Positions 1-8,923 are shown, counted from the stretch's first letter. The stretch: DNA of 64,000 nucleotides from Bacteroidaceae bacterium (GCA_017507105.1 JAFWBM010000039.1:124001-188000), one strand, 5' to 3'. Notes: generated from the letters alone by a model not told the origin. Translations and numbers: made by a program.

Positions 1-193
1 CAGTTACGAGGGTGTCCCCATGAATATAGGTTTCCGCGCTTCGTTGCTCATAGATATGCTGAACAATATACCAGGTCAGGATGTAATTATTGAGTTGGCC
101 GACCCTTCACGTGCCGGTGTCATAGTTCCTGCCGAGCAGAAAGAGAATCAGGAGTTGCTTATGCTGCTACTGCCTGTTATGATTACAGAATAA
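1..193 (+). CDS. dnaN: DNA polymerase III beta clamp, C-terminal end (partial)
   Basis: The window opens inside a gene whose frame begins at base 2 and stops with TAA at 191-193, giving 63 residues. They read as the last part of the third domain of the sliding clamp: a stretch like NIGFRASLLIDMLNN, then PSRAGVIVPAE, then the typical end ELLMLLLPVMI. The clamp is a ring-shaped homodimer that tethers polymerase to DNA and docks partners such as the exonuclease subunit. The gene lies just upstream of a DEDDh exonuclease, as in other Bacteroidales. The start and about five sixths of the gene are outside the window. Confidence 0.9.
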   Translation, partial: SYEGVPMNIGFRASLLIDMLNNIPGQDVIIELADPSRAGVIVPAEQKENQELLMLLLPVMITE

Positions 194-206
194 CCCTAAT
201 TATTTT

Positions 207-246
207 GCAGGGGACATCACATACGAATAGTAGTGATGTCCCCTGC
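207..246 (+). terminator. 14-bp perfect hairpin after dnaN
   Basis: Bases 207-220 and 233-246 are perfect reverse complements (GCAGGGGACATCAC arm) around a 12-base loop, 13 bases after the dnaN stop and 18 before the next ATG. There is no U-tract, so it may be a processing or partial termination signal rather than a full terminator. Confidence 0.55.
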
Positions 247-263
247 GATTGGATATAGAAGAA

Positions 264-1034
264 ATGAAACTAAATCTTAAGAATCCGATTATTTTTTTCG
301 ACCTTGAGACAACCGGAGTGGATGTGTCAAAAGATAGGATTGTAGAAATATGCTACATAAAAGTTCTGCCTAATGGAAATGAGTTATCAAGAACTTTACG
401 TATAAATCCTGGAGTGCATATACCAGAACAGGCATCGGCTGTACATGGAATATATGACGAGGATGTAAAAGATTGCCCCTCTTTTAAGGAGGTGGCAAAG
501 GATATTGCCAATGATTTTATAGGGTGTGATATTGCCGGTTTCAATTCTAACAGATTCGACCTTCCGTTGCTTGCCGAGGAGTTTTTGCGTGCCCAGGTGG
601 ATATAGACCTTAGCCGTATGCGTGCAATTGATGTTCAAGTTATATATCATAAGTTGGAACAACGTACATTATCGGCTGCATATAAGTTCTATTGCAATGC
701 CGACCTTATTAATGCACATAGTGCTCTTGCCGATACCCGCGCTACATATGAGATTTTGCAGGCACAACTCGATCACTATCCAGAACTACTGAAGAATGAC
801 ATGGACTTTCTCTCGCAATTCTCTACATTTACAAACAATGTAGATTTTGCGGGGCGCATGGTGTATGACGAGAAGGGTAACGAATTGTTTAATTTCGGTA
901 AGTACAAGGGCGAGAGGGTAGATGTAGTCCTACAGCGTGACCCCGGCTACTATGCATGGATGATGGGAGGTGATTTCCCTCTTAATACAAAACAGGCACT
1001 TACACGTATTAAACTACGCGCTTTAAAGAGATAG
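264..1034 (+). CDS. DEDDh 3'-5' exonuclease (DNA pol III epsilon/ExoX-like)
   Basis: A 256-residue protein with the DEDDh exonuclease signature: Exo I FDLETTG near residue 12, Exo II around GFNSNRFDLPLL, and Exo III HSALADTRAT near residue 155, which supplies the His and last Asp. These residues hold two metals that cut DNA from the 3' end. The C-terminal 50 residues (FGKYKGERV, DPGYYAWM) match the small domain found at the end of ExoX-type proteins. A TTG at 249 would add five residues, but ATG 264 gives the usual family N-terminus and lies outside the upstream hairpin. It directly follows dnaN, so a proofreading or repair role with the clamp is plausible; whether it is the replicative epsilon is not shown. 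Confidence 0.87.
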   Translation: MKLNLKNPIIFFDLETTGVDVSKDRIVEICYIKVLPNGNELSRTLRINPGVHIPEQASAVHGIYDEDVKDCPSFKEVAKDIANDFIGCDIAGFNSNRFDLPLLAEEFLRAQVDIDLSRMRAIDVQVIYHKLEQRTLSAAYKFYCNADLINAHSALADTRATYEILQAQLDHYPELLKNDMDFLSQFSTFTNNVDFAGRMVYDEKGNELFNFGKYKGERVDVVLQRDPGYYAWMMGGDFPLNTKQALTRIKLRALKR

Positions 1035-1054
1035 CAAATTTAGATTTGTATTTT

Positions 1055-3139
1055 ATGCAGTTGCAAGGAAAAAAGATTGTATTGGGTGTAACAGGCAGTA
1101 TTGCTGCTTACAAGGCTGCTATGTTGGTGCGCCTTCTTGTTAAAGAGGGAGCAGAGGTACAGGTTGTCATGACCGGGAGTGCCCGTGAATTCATAACGCC
1201 ACTGACGCTGTCAACTCTTTCGGGTCGTCCTGTGTTGAGTGAATTCTTCAGCAGTGCGAGTGGAGAGTGGAACAGCCATGTGGAGTTGGGACTCTGGGCC
1301 GATGCTATGATTGTTGCTCCGGCAACAGCCTCTACAATAGGGAAAATGGCTTCGGGTATTGCTGATAATCTGCTTGTGACAACTTATCTGTCGATGAAAG
1401 CCCCGGTCTTTGTGGCGCCCGCTATGGATTTGGATATGTTTGCTCATCCTTCGACACAGCGTAATCTTGATATATTGCGTTCATATGGTAATACAATCAT
1501 AGAACCGGCATCGGGAGAGCTTGCCAGCCATCTCAGTGGTAAAGGACGTATGGAGGAGCCTTGTAATATAGTGTCATTGCTCAAAGATTTTTTTTTCGCC
1601 GATAGTCCCCTCGCAGGAAAGAAAATACTTATAACAGCAGGTCCCACATATGAAAAGATAGATCCGGTACGTTTTATTGGGAATTACTCCTCGGGTAAGA
1701 TGGGCTTTGCTATTGCACGGGAGTGCGCAGTGCAAGGGGCAGAGGTGACACTCGTTTCGGGTCCTGTTGCACTTGGAACACCACACCCGGCGATTAAACG
1801 TGTTGATGTAGAGTCGGCCATGCAGATGCATGATGTGGTTGTCGGACAATTTCCTGAATGTGATGCCGCAATACTATGTGCAGCTGTTGCCGACTATCGT
1901 CCGGCTGTGCAGGCATATGAGAAAATCAAGCGTACGTCCGATAATATGAGTATAGAACTTGAGGCAAATCCCGATATTGCGGCTTGTTTGGGTCGTATGA
2001 AAAGTGAAAAACAATTGTTGGCCGGATTTGCGCTTGAAACAAATGATGCAGAATCTAATGCGCGCCATAAACTACAGAAGAAAAATCTCGATTTCATCGT
2101 GCTTAACTCCTTGGAAGATAAGGGTGCCGGCTTTGCTGTTGATACAAATAAGGTTACCATAATAGATAAAGAGGGTGCAACAAGATATCCATTAAAGAGT
2201 AAGAGCGAGGTAGCCCATGATATAGTGTCGCATCTGTCGAAACTGTTGCTTATGTTTCTTCTTTTCATTATGCCGCTATCTATTGAGGCACAAGAGTTGA
2301 ATGCGACGGTAACACTTAACACATCCAAGATACAAGGTACGAATACCGAGGCGTTCAATCTCCTTAAGAACGCTCTTACCGAGTTTATCAACAACCAAAA
2401 ATGGACGGGATATAATTACGAAGAGAATGAACGCATAGCTTGTAATTTTACGTTCATCGTTGACAGCTACTCTGATGATGGCGCTTTTACTTGCACCTTG
2501 ATGGTGCAGTCTACACGTCCCATTTTTGGTACAACTTATTCGTCTGTATTATTTAAATACGAAGATAAGGGTATAAGATTCAATTATGTTCCCTATGACC
2601 GTTTGGAGTTTAATGAAGATAATCTCGATAATAATCTCACGGCAGTAGTAGCATTCTATGCTTATACCATTATAGGTATGGATATGGACTCTATGGGTGA
2701 GTTTGGAGGAAATGAGTTGCTGAACAAGGCACTGAATATTGCCAATAACGCACAGAATCTGGGTGATAGCGGATGGCGTGCCGGTAGTAGTGAGAATAAC
2801 AGATACACTATAATAGATGACTATATGAATGGCTCCATGCAGCCTTTGCGACAGCTTATGTATCGTTATCACAGATTGGGGCTAGACACGATGTTTAAGG
2901 GTGCCGATGCAGGTCGAAAGATTATAACCGAATGTATAACCCTTTTGAAAGAGGCTTATGAGAACAAACCTCTTGCCTATATTACAAAACTGTTTACCGA
3001 ATATAAGCAGGAGGAACTTGTGAATATCTATTCGAATGAAGGTGGAGGCGATGAGAAAAAGGCTGTAGTGGGGATCCTATCCGAGATAAGCCCTTCGCTC
3101 TCCAACTCTTGGGATAAGATACTTAAAAGTGCATTATGA
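1055..3139 (+). CDS. coaBC: CoaBC (phosphopantothenoylcysteine decarboxylase/synthetase) continuous with a DUF4835 domain
   Basis: One open frame of 694 residues. Residues 1-180 are the flavoprotein decarboxylase CoaC (VTGSIAAYKAA, catalytic-His region NSHVELGLWADA, APAMDLDM). Residues 190-395 are the CTP-dependent synthetase CoaB (ITAGPTYEKIDPVRFI, AVADYRP, NPDIAA). Together they turn 4'-phosphopantothenate and cysteine into 4'-phosphopantetheine for coenzyme A. CoaBC normally ends near SEVAHDIVSHL; here the frame runs without a stop into a secretory signal-like segment and a DUF4835 domain (residues about 412-694), a Bacteroidetes envelope family that I recall as sometimes linked to type IX secretion (unsure). 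ATG 1055 is preferred over TTG 1046 because it gives the normal MQLQGKKIVLGVTGS start. A fused cytosolic/secreted product would be hard to localise, so two products are possible. Confidence 0.87.
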   Translation: MQLQGKKIVLGVTGSIAAYKAAMLVRLLVKEGAEVQVVMTGSAREFITPLTLSTLSGRPVLSEFFSSASGEWNSHVELGLWADAMIVAPATASTIGKMASGIADNLLVTTYLSMKAPVFVAPAMDLDMFAHPSTQRNLDILRSYGNTIIEPASGELASHLSGKGRMEEPCNIVSLLKDFFFADSPLAGKKILITAGPTYEKIDPVRFIGNYSSGKMGFAIARECAVQGAEVTLVSGPVALGTPHPAIKRVDVESAMQMHDVVVGQFPECDAAILCAAVADYRPAVQAYEKIKRTSDNMSIELEANPDIAACLGRMKSEKQLLAGFALETNDAESNARHKLQKKNLDFIVLNSLEDKGAGFAVDTNKVTIIDKEGATRYPLKSKSEVAHDIVSHLSKLLLMFLLFIMPLSIEAQELNATVTLNTSKIQGTNTEAFNLLKNALTEFINNQKWTGYNYEENERIACNFTFIVDSYSDDGAFTCTLMVQSTRPIFGTTYSSVLFKYEDKGIRFNYVPYDRLEFNEDNLDNNLTAVVAFYAYTIIGMDMDSMGEFGGNELLNKALNIANNAQNLGDSGWRAGSSENNRYTIIDDYMNGSMQPLRQLMYRYHRLGLDTMFKGADAGRKIITECITLLKEAYENKPLAYITKLFTEYKQEELVNIYSNEGGGDEKKAVVGILSEISPSLSNSWDKILKSAL
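2225..2299 (+). other. Candidate internal translation start and signal peptide for the DUF4835 part
   Basis: In the CoaBC-DUF4835 frame, GTG 2225 and ATG 2252 are in-frame candidate starts. From the GTG the product would begin MSHLSKLLLMFLLFIMPLSI and then EAQE: one Lys, a hydrophobic core and a plausible signal peptidase site before QELNAT. In relatives DUF4835 is an independent secreted protein, so separate translation from here would restore the usual gene layout. No Shine-Dalgarno sequence is evident, which is normal for this phylum. Confidence 0.5.
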
Positions 3140-3146
3140 TTATTTT

Positions 3147-4814
3147 ATGCTGAAAAGACTGGAAATATATAACTATGCTTTGATTGAGAGGCTCGATGTG
3201 AATTTTTCGCAAGGGTTCTCTGTTATAACAGGTGAGACCGGTACCGGAAAATCGGTGCTTCTAGGAGCTATCTCAATGATGCTTGGTCACCGCTCCGACA
3301 CCAAGATGGTGCGTGATGGTGCAGATAAATGTATAATCGAGGGATGTTTTGATATTGAGGGGTATAACTTGCGCTCATTCTTTGATGAGAATGAGTTGGA
3401 GTATGATGAGTGTGATTGCATTGTACGTCGCGAGGTTTCTGCGACAGGACGTAGCAGAGCATTTATAAATGATACTCCGGTGTCGGTATCACAGTTGAAG
3501 GAGCTTGGTAATCGCTTGATAGATATTCACTCGCAGCATCAGAACCTATTGCTCGGTAATAAGGATTTCCAGCTTGATGTGCTTGACACACTTGCAGATA
3601 ACAACGATGTAATCAAGGAATATAGCTCTTTGTATCACGAGTATACAGAGCAGAAAAGAAAACTCGAATCTCTTAAAAAAGAGCTTGAAAGCAAACGTCG
3701 CAATGAGGATTATATACGTTTCCAACTTAGCGAAATAGAGGAGCTTGAACTGCATGATGGGGAGCAGGAAGAACTGGAAGTCGAGCAGTCGGCACTTTCG
3801 CATGCCGAGGATATTCAGGTTTCTCTCTCTCAGGCAATGAATCTTCTTGATGGAGACGAGAGGCAAACTCTTGTACAGTCATTGCGTGAGGCCTCAAACA
3901 GTTTGGCGCGTGTGGCAATGCATTATCCTCCCGCAGCAGAACTTGCCGAACGTCTTGAGACTAATTACATTGAACTTAAGGATTGTTGCACTGAAATAGC
4001 TAGAAGAGTCGATGAGATAACATTCTCACCTGACAGGCTAGAGAGTGTAACACAACGTCTCTCTCTTATATATGATTTGCAAAAGAAACATGGAGCCGGC
4101 AGCGTAGGGGAATTATTGCAGATGGCCGGCGAGTGGCGTGCCTCTATCGACTCTATAGATAATGGCGAGTTTGATATTCAACAACTAGAGAAGAGTTGCA
4201 GTGTGTGTAAGAGACGTTTACTTGATGTTGCATCTGATTTGACATGTATCCGAAAAAAGGCAGCACAACAGTTGAAAGATGATATTACAGAGATTCTTGT
4301 GACACTGGGTATGCCGGTAATACGTTTCGATGTTAATTTTACGGTTGCATCCGAGCCTGTTATGAAAGGAGTGGATATTGTGGAATTTCTCTTTTCAGCG
4401 AACAGCATAAGTCCCATGCAGCCTTTGTCAGAGGTGGCATCGGGTGGCGAGATGGCACGAGTAATGCTTGCCCTAAAGTCTCTGATTGCTGATAAAGGAG
4501 AGTTGCCAACGCTGATATTCGATGAGATTGATACAGGTATCTCGGGAATAATAGCAGAGCGTATGGGCAGGCTTATGTTAAGCATGGGCAGTGTGAACCG
4601 TCAGATTGTAAGTATAACACACCTGCCTCAGGTTGCAGCTCTGGGGCAGTCCCATTATAAGGTCTACAAAGAGGAAGATGGATTGGGCACACGTACAAGT
4701 ATTGTGGAACTTAAAGGTGAAGAGCGGGTACGTGAGATTGCTCAGATGATGAGTGGCGAACAACTTACAGATGCAGCATTGGATAATGCAAGGCTATTGT
4801 TGAATTCACGATAA
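3147..4814 (+). CDS. recN: DNA repair protein RecN
   Basis: A 555-residue SMC-like ATPase of double-strand-break repair. Walker A is GETGTGKSVLLG near residue 30, followed by the ISMMLGHRSD stretch typical of RecN. A long coiled-coil middle lies between residues 150 and 340 (runs such as EQKRKLESLKKELESK). The ABC signature is VASGGEMARVMLALK and Walker B is PTLIFDEIDTG, then the SITHLPQVAALG switch. A GTG at 3129 would overlap the previous gene by 11 bases; ATG 3147, eight bases after that gene's TGA, gives the family start MLKRLEIYNYALIE. It is followed after 13 bases by rlmB in the same operon. Confidence 0.94.
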   Translation: MLKRLEIYNYALIERLDVNFSQGFSVITGETGTGKSVLLGAISMMLGHRSDTKMVRDGADKCIIEGCFDIEGYNLRSFFDENELEYDECDCIVRREVSATGRSRAFINDTPVSVSQLKELGNRLIDIHSQHQNLLLGNKDFQLDVLDTLADNNDVIKEYSSLYHEYTEQKRKLESLKKELESKRRNEDYIRFQLSEIEELELHDGEQEELEVEQSALSHAEDIQVSLSQAMNLLDGDERQTLVQSLREASNSLARVAMHYPPAAELAERLETNYIELKDCCTEIARRVDEITFSPDRLESVTQRLSLIYDLQKKHGAGSVGELLQMAGEWRASIDSIDNGEFDIQQLEKSCSVCKRRLLDVASDLTCIRKKAAQQLKDDITEILVTLGMPVIRFDVNFTVASEPVMKGVDIVEFLFSANSISPMQPLSEVASGGEMARVMLALKSLIADKGELPTLIFDEIDTGISGIIAERMGRLMLSMGSVNRQIVSITHLPQVAALGQSHYKVYKEEDGLGTRTSIVELKGEERVREIAQMMSGEQLTDAALDNARLLLNSR

Positions 4815-4827
4815 AATAAAGGATAAG

Positions 4828-5574
4828 ATGGTTAATGTAAATGAGATGATATTCGGCGTGCGCGCCGTTTTAGAGGCACTGGATGCCGGTAAGGAGATTG
4901 ATAAGATTTTGGTTAAAAGGGATATTCAAAGCGAATTATCACGTGAACTTTTTGCAGCACTTAAAGGTCGCACAATTCCTGTTGTACGTGTACCGGTGGA
5001 GAAACTTAACCGCATAACCCGTAAGAATCATCAAGGTGTAATTGCATTCATCTCGGCTGTAGAATATGCCCATGTCGACACTCTTGTTCCTACGCTTTAC
5101 GAGGATGGTAAAAATCCTTTTCTTGTGTTACTCGACGGAATTACAGATGTGAGGAATTTCGGTTCAATAGCACGCACATGTGATTGCGCCGGAGTAGATG
5201 CCATAATACTCCCATCGCACAACAGTGTTACAGTGAATGCCGATGCTGTAAAGACCTCAGCGGGTGCTCTGCACACATTGCCGGTATGTAGGGAAAAGAA
5301 CATAACCGAGACGTTGCGTTATCTGAAAGATTGCGGCATACGTATTGTCTGTGCAACCGAGAAAGGTACAAAACACTATACAAAAAGCGATTTTACTTCG
5401 CCGGTATGTGTCGTTATGGGCGCAGAGGATACAGGAATCCCGGTAGAACATCTCCGTCTGTGCGATGATTGGGTTTCTATTCCCCAGTTTGGAAATATAG
5501 AATCACTTAATGTAGCAGTGGCTACAGGTGTTATTCTGTATGAGGCGGTTCGTCAAAGACATATAGAGGATTAA
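4828..5574 (+). CDS. rlmB: TrmH/SPOUT family RNA 2'-O-methyltransferase, RlmB-like
   Basis: A 248-residue SPOUT methyltransferase. The N-terminal 75 residues form the L30e-like substrate-binding domain (EMIFGVRAVLEALDAGKEID). The C-terminal knot domain carries motif 1 DGITDVRNFGSIARTC, motif 2 VVMGAEDTGI and motif 3 IPQFGNIESLNVAVATGV. RlmB methylates the 2'-O of G2251 in the 23S rRNA peptidyl-transferase centre; the exact target here is inferred from the family. A purine-rich AAAGGATAAG precedes the ATG. It lies 13 bases after recN and six before the TPR gene. Confidence 0.9.
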   Translation: MVNVNEMIFGVRAVLEALDAGKEIDKILVKRDIQSELSRELFAALKGRTIPVVRVPVEKLNRITRKNHQGVIAFISAVEYAHVDTLVPTLYEDGKNPFLVLLDGITDVRNFGSIARTCDCAGVDAIILPSHNSVTVNADAVKTSAGALHTLPVCREKNITETLRYLKDCGIRIVCATEKGTKHYTKSDFTSPVCVVMGAEDTGIPVEHLRLCDDWVSIPQFGNIESLNVAVATGVILYEAVRQRHIED

Positions 5575-5580
5575 AATCAT

Positions 5581-7281
5581 ATGAGATTATTGAATTTCAT
5601 TCTGTTTATTTGCTTGTCTATAGGATCAACCTATGCAGCTAAAGAACCAAAACGTGTTGCAGAAGCCCGAAAATCTGTGGCATCTCTACTAGTTTATAAG
5701 AATGGCACTCTGTTGCGTAGTGGTTTAGGTGTTTTTTGTGGCAATAATGGAGAGCTGCTATCCTCTTATTCCCTCTTTATTGGTTCGGATAGCGCTGTTT
5801 CCATTGATACAGATGGTAAGGTGCGTCCTATAATCCGGGTCGTAGGTGCCAATGATTTGTATGATTGTATAAAGGTTCGGGTAGAGTGGGATAAGAAGAT
5901 AAAAACACTCCAACCGGCTGCAGCAGATGCTATGTCCGGTTCGTCATTGTATCTTGTATCTTATGGAAAAAAGAGAAGCGGTTTGGTAGAGAAATTGGAT
6001 GTGGCTGCTATTGATAAGGTCTCTGGCCATTCATATTACTCTTTCAGATATAATATGCAGGAACGGTATATCTCTGCACCATTGGTAAATGATAATGGTG
6101 AGCTTGTTGCCTTAATGCAACCATCGGCATATGGAGATTCTATAAACAGTTATGCTCTCTCTGTCTCTTTTCCGGCATCACTATCTTTGTCTGTACTTAC
6201 TTATAGTAATCCTATTCTGGATGAGATAGGGATACCAAAAGCATTACCAGATTCACAGAAAGATGCTCTTACAACTCTCTATCTTTTGCAGGGATATGCA
6301 TATACAGATAATAAGGAAAGATTCCTGATACCTCTTTCCGACTATATAACTTCTTATCCCGATAGTTATGAAGGATATCTGTTGCGTGCCGAGTATCATG
6401 TTGTTGCTGATGGTTCATTCCAATTGGCACAAGAGTGGTGGCAAAAGGCTTTGATGGTAACAGACTGTGACGATGAGGTCTATTTTGCTGTTTCTAAGGT
6501 TTATGCCTCTGCTGCAAAGTTACAGGAAAAAGAATCGGAACATATTAGCATGTTAGATAGCGCTACCGTCTATATGAAGAAGGCATTATCGATGAAAAGA
6601 GAGCCTGTATATGTAAGGCAATGTGCCGATTTATCGTATGCAAAAGGTGCGTATAACGAGGCAGTAGAGTTCTATAAGGAGCTGACAACGACAGACGAGT
6701 GTGATGCAGCGGTCTACTTCTCCTTGGCGCTCTCTTATGAGGCTATGTCCATGTATGATGAGGCTATATGCAATGCCGATAGTGCCGTTATCGTTGCGGA
6801 AACATCAGCAGATGGTGGGGCTTCTTACCTTTTTGCCGGAGCTCAGTTAAAATATCGTGCAAAGCGTTATCGTGATGCAGTTGTCGACTATAACAGATAT
6901 GCCGAACTCAAGGCTGGAAGTCTTGATGTCTCGTTCTATTATAATAGAGAGCAAGCAGAATATGAGGCAAAGATGTTTAGGCAGGCTATAGATGATATTG
7001 AGACAGCAATATTAATGCAACCTGATATCCCTTTGCTTTATATAGAAAAAGGGCGTATTTGCTACAGGGTAAAGCTTTTTGCCGAAGCTGTATCTTCATT
7101 GGAGAAGGCTATTGCTATAGAGGATAGCAGTGTCGATGCTCACTATTTATTAGGGCGTTGTCATATGGCAGAAGGGAACTATTTGGCTGCAAAGGTCAAT
7201 ATGCTGAGGGCTAAGGAACTTGGACATTTCGATGCGGAAACACAGCTGGGTGTAATAGAACAGAAACTATTAAACAAATGA
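5581..7281 (+). CDS. Secreted TPR protein with a degenerate trypsin-like domain
   Basis: A 566-residue exported protein: signal peptide at residues 1-19 ending STYAA. Residues 25-200 look like a chymotrypsin/HtrA-type fold (SGLGVFCGNNGELLSSYSLF, later APLVNDNGELVALM). The usual catalytic residues are absent: the NYHV histidine position reads SYSL (about residue 64), and no GNSGG precedes APLV (about residue 167). Residues 225-560 contain repeated TPR-like helix pairs (AVEFYKELTT, AVYFSLALSYEAMSMYDEAI, AVSSLEKAIAIEDSSVDAHY). It therefore looks like a non-catalytic periplasmic scaffold. It is last in the operon and is followed by a terminator. Confidence 0.75.
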   Translation: MRLLNFILFICLSIGSTYAAKEPKRVAEARKSVASLLVYKNGTLLRSGLGVFCGNNGELLSSYSLFIGSDSAVSIDTDGKVRPIIRVVGANDLYDCIKVRVEWDKKIKTLQPAAADAMSGSSLYLVSYGKKRSGLVEKLDVAAIDKVSGHSYYSFRYNMQERYISAPLVNDNGELVALMQPSAYGDSINSYALSVSFPASLSLSVLTYSNPILDEIGIPKALPDSQKDALTTLYLLQGYAYTDNKERFLIPLSDYITSYPDSYEGYLLRAEYHVVADGSFQLAQEWWQKALMVTDCDDEVYFAVSKVYASAAKLQEKESEHISMLDSATVYMKKALSMKREPVYVRQCADLSYAKGAYNEAVEFYKELTTTDECDAAVYFSLALSYEAMSMYDEAICNADSAVIVAETSADGGASYLFAGAQLKYRAKRYRDAVVDYNRYAELKAGSLDVSFYYNREQAEYEAKMFRQAIDDIETAILMQPDIPLLYIEKGRICYRVKLFAEAVSSLEKAIAIEDSSVDAHYLLGRCHMAEGNYLAAKVNMLRAKELGHFDAETQLGVIEQKLLNK

Positions 7282-7304
7282 TTAAGTTTGCATGAATTAC
7301 TTAT

Positions 7305-7341
7305 AACAGGCCTGATATCTATACATGTAGGCCTGTTTTTT
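7305..7341 (+). terminator. Intrinsic terminator of the dnaN-side operon
   Basis: Arms AACAGGCCT (7305-7313) and AGGCCTGTT (7329-7337) are followed by a T-run to 7341. It lies 24 bases after the TPR gene stop and just beyond the tail-to-tail tilS gene. Confidence 0.85.
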
Positions 7342-7358
7342 ATCCAATATAAGTTCTT

Positions 7359-8681
7359 CTATTTCTTTTTGGTTTTTTCCCAATATAGGCAAAGGAGCAT
7401 TTTTGTATCCTTATTGATGCAGTATGGCGCTGCCGGACGTTCTCCTACCAACCATACGATATTGCCTTGAGCGTCTGTAACAACCAATTGTTGCTCTTTA
7501 TCGATGATACTGCGTTTGCGGTCTGTGAGATAGTCGCTTACCAATTTTGTTCCGCGCATCCCATAGGGATGGAATCTATCCCCTTTTGCAGTGCGTCGTA
7601 GTGTGAGGGGCATGTGGAGTTTTTCAATATCAAGACTGGCGCTTTCTGTCGACTTAGAGATCTCTCCGTTGAAATGGCATATCCTTATTTCCAATGTGCC
7701 ATATGGTGTCCCAACGTTTCCTTCATCAGGTAATAATATTCTCTCCTTGAATTCTTCTCGAATGGGGCGTGTGATAAGTTTATTGCGGTCTTTAACTACT
7801 TCCCATTCTTTTGATTGGTAACGTCGTCCACTCTCACCATTTAAGTTGTTGAAAATTTCTCCTACTTGTGTACTATTGAAACCAAGTGGAGATAGAATTT
7901 CATGTAGTATAGTCTGTGGGGATTTCTCTTTTTTTAGTGAATCAATATCTATTACACCCTCATCGTATATCCTGTTAATACTCTCTTCTATAGCATTTCT
8001 ATATACATCTTCGGCCCAGGCAATACGTTCTGCAGTTACGGCTAGTGTCTCTACTATTGATGGGTTTATCTGTGACATTATTGGTAGTAGTTCAAGTCGT
8101 ACCTTGTTGCGTGTGTAGTCTGTCTTCAGGTTACTGCTATCGGTTACATATTCCTCGTGCTCGTTTTCGAGGTATTTTAGTATTTCTTCCCTATCTGTAG
8201 TCAGTAATGGACGTATTATAAAACCGTTCTTGGGACGTATTCCATGCAAGCCTTTTATTCCGCAGCCACGCATCAGGTTAAGTAATAGTGTCTCGGCCGA
8301 ATCGTTGCGGTGATGGGCTACAGCGATAGCTGCAGCTCTCTCCTCGGCTCTGATTTGCTCGAAGGCTGTGTAGCGGAGTTCACGTGCTGCCATTTCTATT
8401 GATATCTTATTTTTTCTGGCATGTTCCTCGGTGTCAAAGTCAATGATTTTGATGGTTATACCGAGTCTTTTGCATAGTGTTTCTGCAAAATATTGGTCCC
8501 TCATGCTCTCTTCGCCTCTTAGGTGAAAGTTGCAATGTACTGCCAGTATCTCAAATCCCAGCTTATGCAGAATGTGGAGCAGTGCTACAGAGTCTGCACC
8601 TCCGCTTAGGGCAACAATTACTCTGTCGTTCTCTTTAAGCAGTTTCTCTTTTTTTATGTATTCTGCAACTTTTCTTAGCAT
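7359..8681 (-). CDS. tilS: tRNA(Ile)-lysidine synthase
   Basis: A 440-residue N-type ATP pyrophosphatase. The PP-loop VALSGGADSVALLH lies near residue 24, followed by AVHCNFHLRGEES, AVAHHRNDSAETLLLNLMRG and the GLHGIRPKNG stretch typical of TilS. The C-terminal part (DRFHPYGMRGTKLVSDYLTD and VWLVGERPAAPY) is the tRNA-binding domain. The enzyme converts C34 of the CAU anticodon of tRNA-Ile to lysidine so that AUA is read as Ile; it is usually essential. The gene faces the preceding operon and shares the gap containing its terminator. Confidence 0.95.
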   Translation of the reverse strand: MLRKVAEYIKKEKLLKENDRVIVALSGGADSVALLHILHKLGFEILAVHCNFHLRGEESMRDQYFAETLCKRLGITIKIIDFDTEEHARKNKISIEMAARELRYTAFEQIRAEERAAAIAVAHHRNDSAETLLLNLMRGCGIKGLHGIRPKNGFIIRPLLTTDREEILKYLENEHEEYVTDSSNLKTDYTRNKVRLELLPIMSQINPSIVETLAVTAERIAWAEDVYRNAIEESINRIYDEGVIDIDSLKKEKSPQTILHEILSPLGFNSTQVGEIFNNLNGESGRRYQSKEWEVVKDRNKLITRPIREEFKERILLPDEGNVGTPYGTLEIRICHFNGEISKSTESASLDIEKLHMPLTLRRTAKGDRFHPYGMRGTKLVSDYLTDRKRSIIDKEQQLVVTDAQGNIVWLVGERPAAPYCINKDTKMLLCLYWEKTKKK

Positions 8682-8700
8682 GCTGTAACGGTTTTATCTG

Positions 8701-8708
8701 CGAATATA
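8701..8708 (-). promoter_or_regulatory. Candidate -7 element for tilS (TATATTCG)
   Basis: On the minus strand TATATTCG lies 20 bases before the tilS ATG. It matches the Bacteroides -7 consensus TAnnTTTG with C for T at position seven, a variant that recurs upstream of five other genes here. No clear -33 TTTG is seen. Confidence 0.35.
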
Positions 8709-8760
8709 GGTCTTTATGTTCTATTTTTATGCTTTTATCTTAAAAAAGTGCGCTCTTTTT

Positions 8761-8791
8761 TTTGCTTTTCGAAAAAGTGTTTCTATCTTTG
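8761..8791 (+). promoter_or_regulatory. Promoter of tRNA-Cys
   Basis: TTTG at 8761-8764 and TATCTTTG at 8784-8791 are separated by 19 bases, an exact match to the Bacteroides housekeeping promoter. The predicted start lies some 20 bases before the mature tRNA. Confidence 0.8.
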
Positions 8792-8819
8792 CAGTCGCAT
8801 AGCAATGATGCTTGCGCAT

Positions 8820-8891
8820 GGTACCTTGGATGAGTGGCTTAGTCAGCGGTCTGCAAAACCGTGTACGGCGGTTCGAATCCGCCAGGTACCT
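8820..8891 (+). tRNA. tRNA-Cys (GCA)
   Basis: The acceptor arm GGTACCT (8820-8826) pairs with AGGTACC (8884-8890), with a U discriminator at 8891 as expected for cysteine. The anticodon loop is CTGCAAA, giving anticodon GCA. The T loop GTTCGAATC is canonical. No CCA is encoded. Confidence 0.95.
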
Positions 8892-8895
8892 CAGA

Positions 8896-8923
8896 AAAGC
8901 CTCGATTATTCGAGGCTTTTTTT
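8896..8923 (+). terminator. Terminator after tRNA-Cys
   Basis: Arm AAAGCCTCGA (8896-8905), loop TTAT, arm TCGAGGCTTT (8910-8919), continuing as a T-run to 8923. It starts five bases after the tRNA. Confidence 0.9.

Noticed and set aside
7288-7470. A 60-codon plus-strand frame after the TPR gene
   Set aside because: It runs through the terminator at 7305-7341 and antisense into tilS; no coding character.
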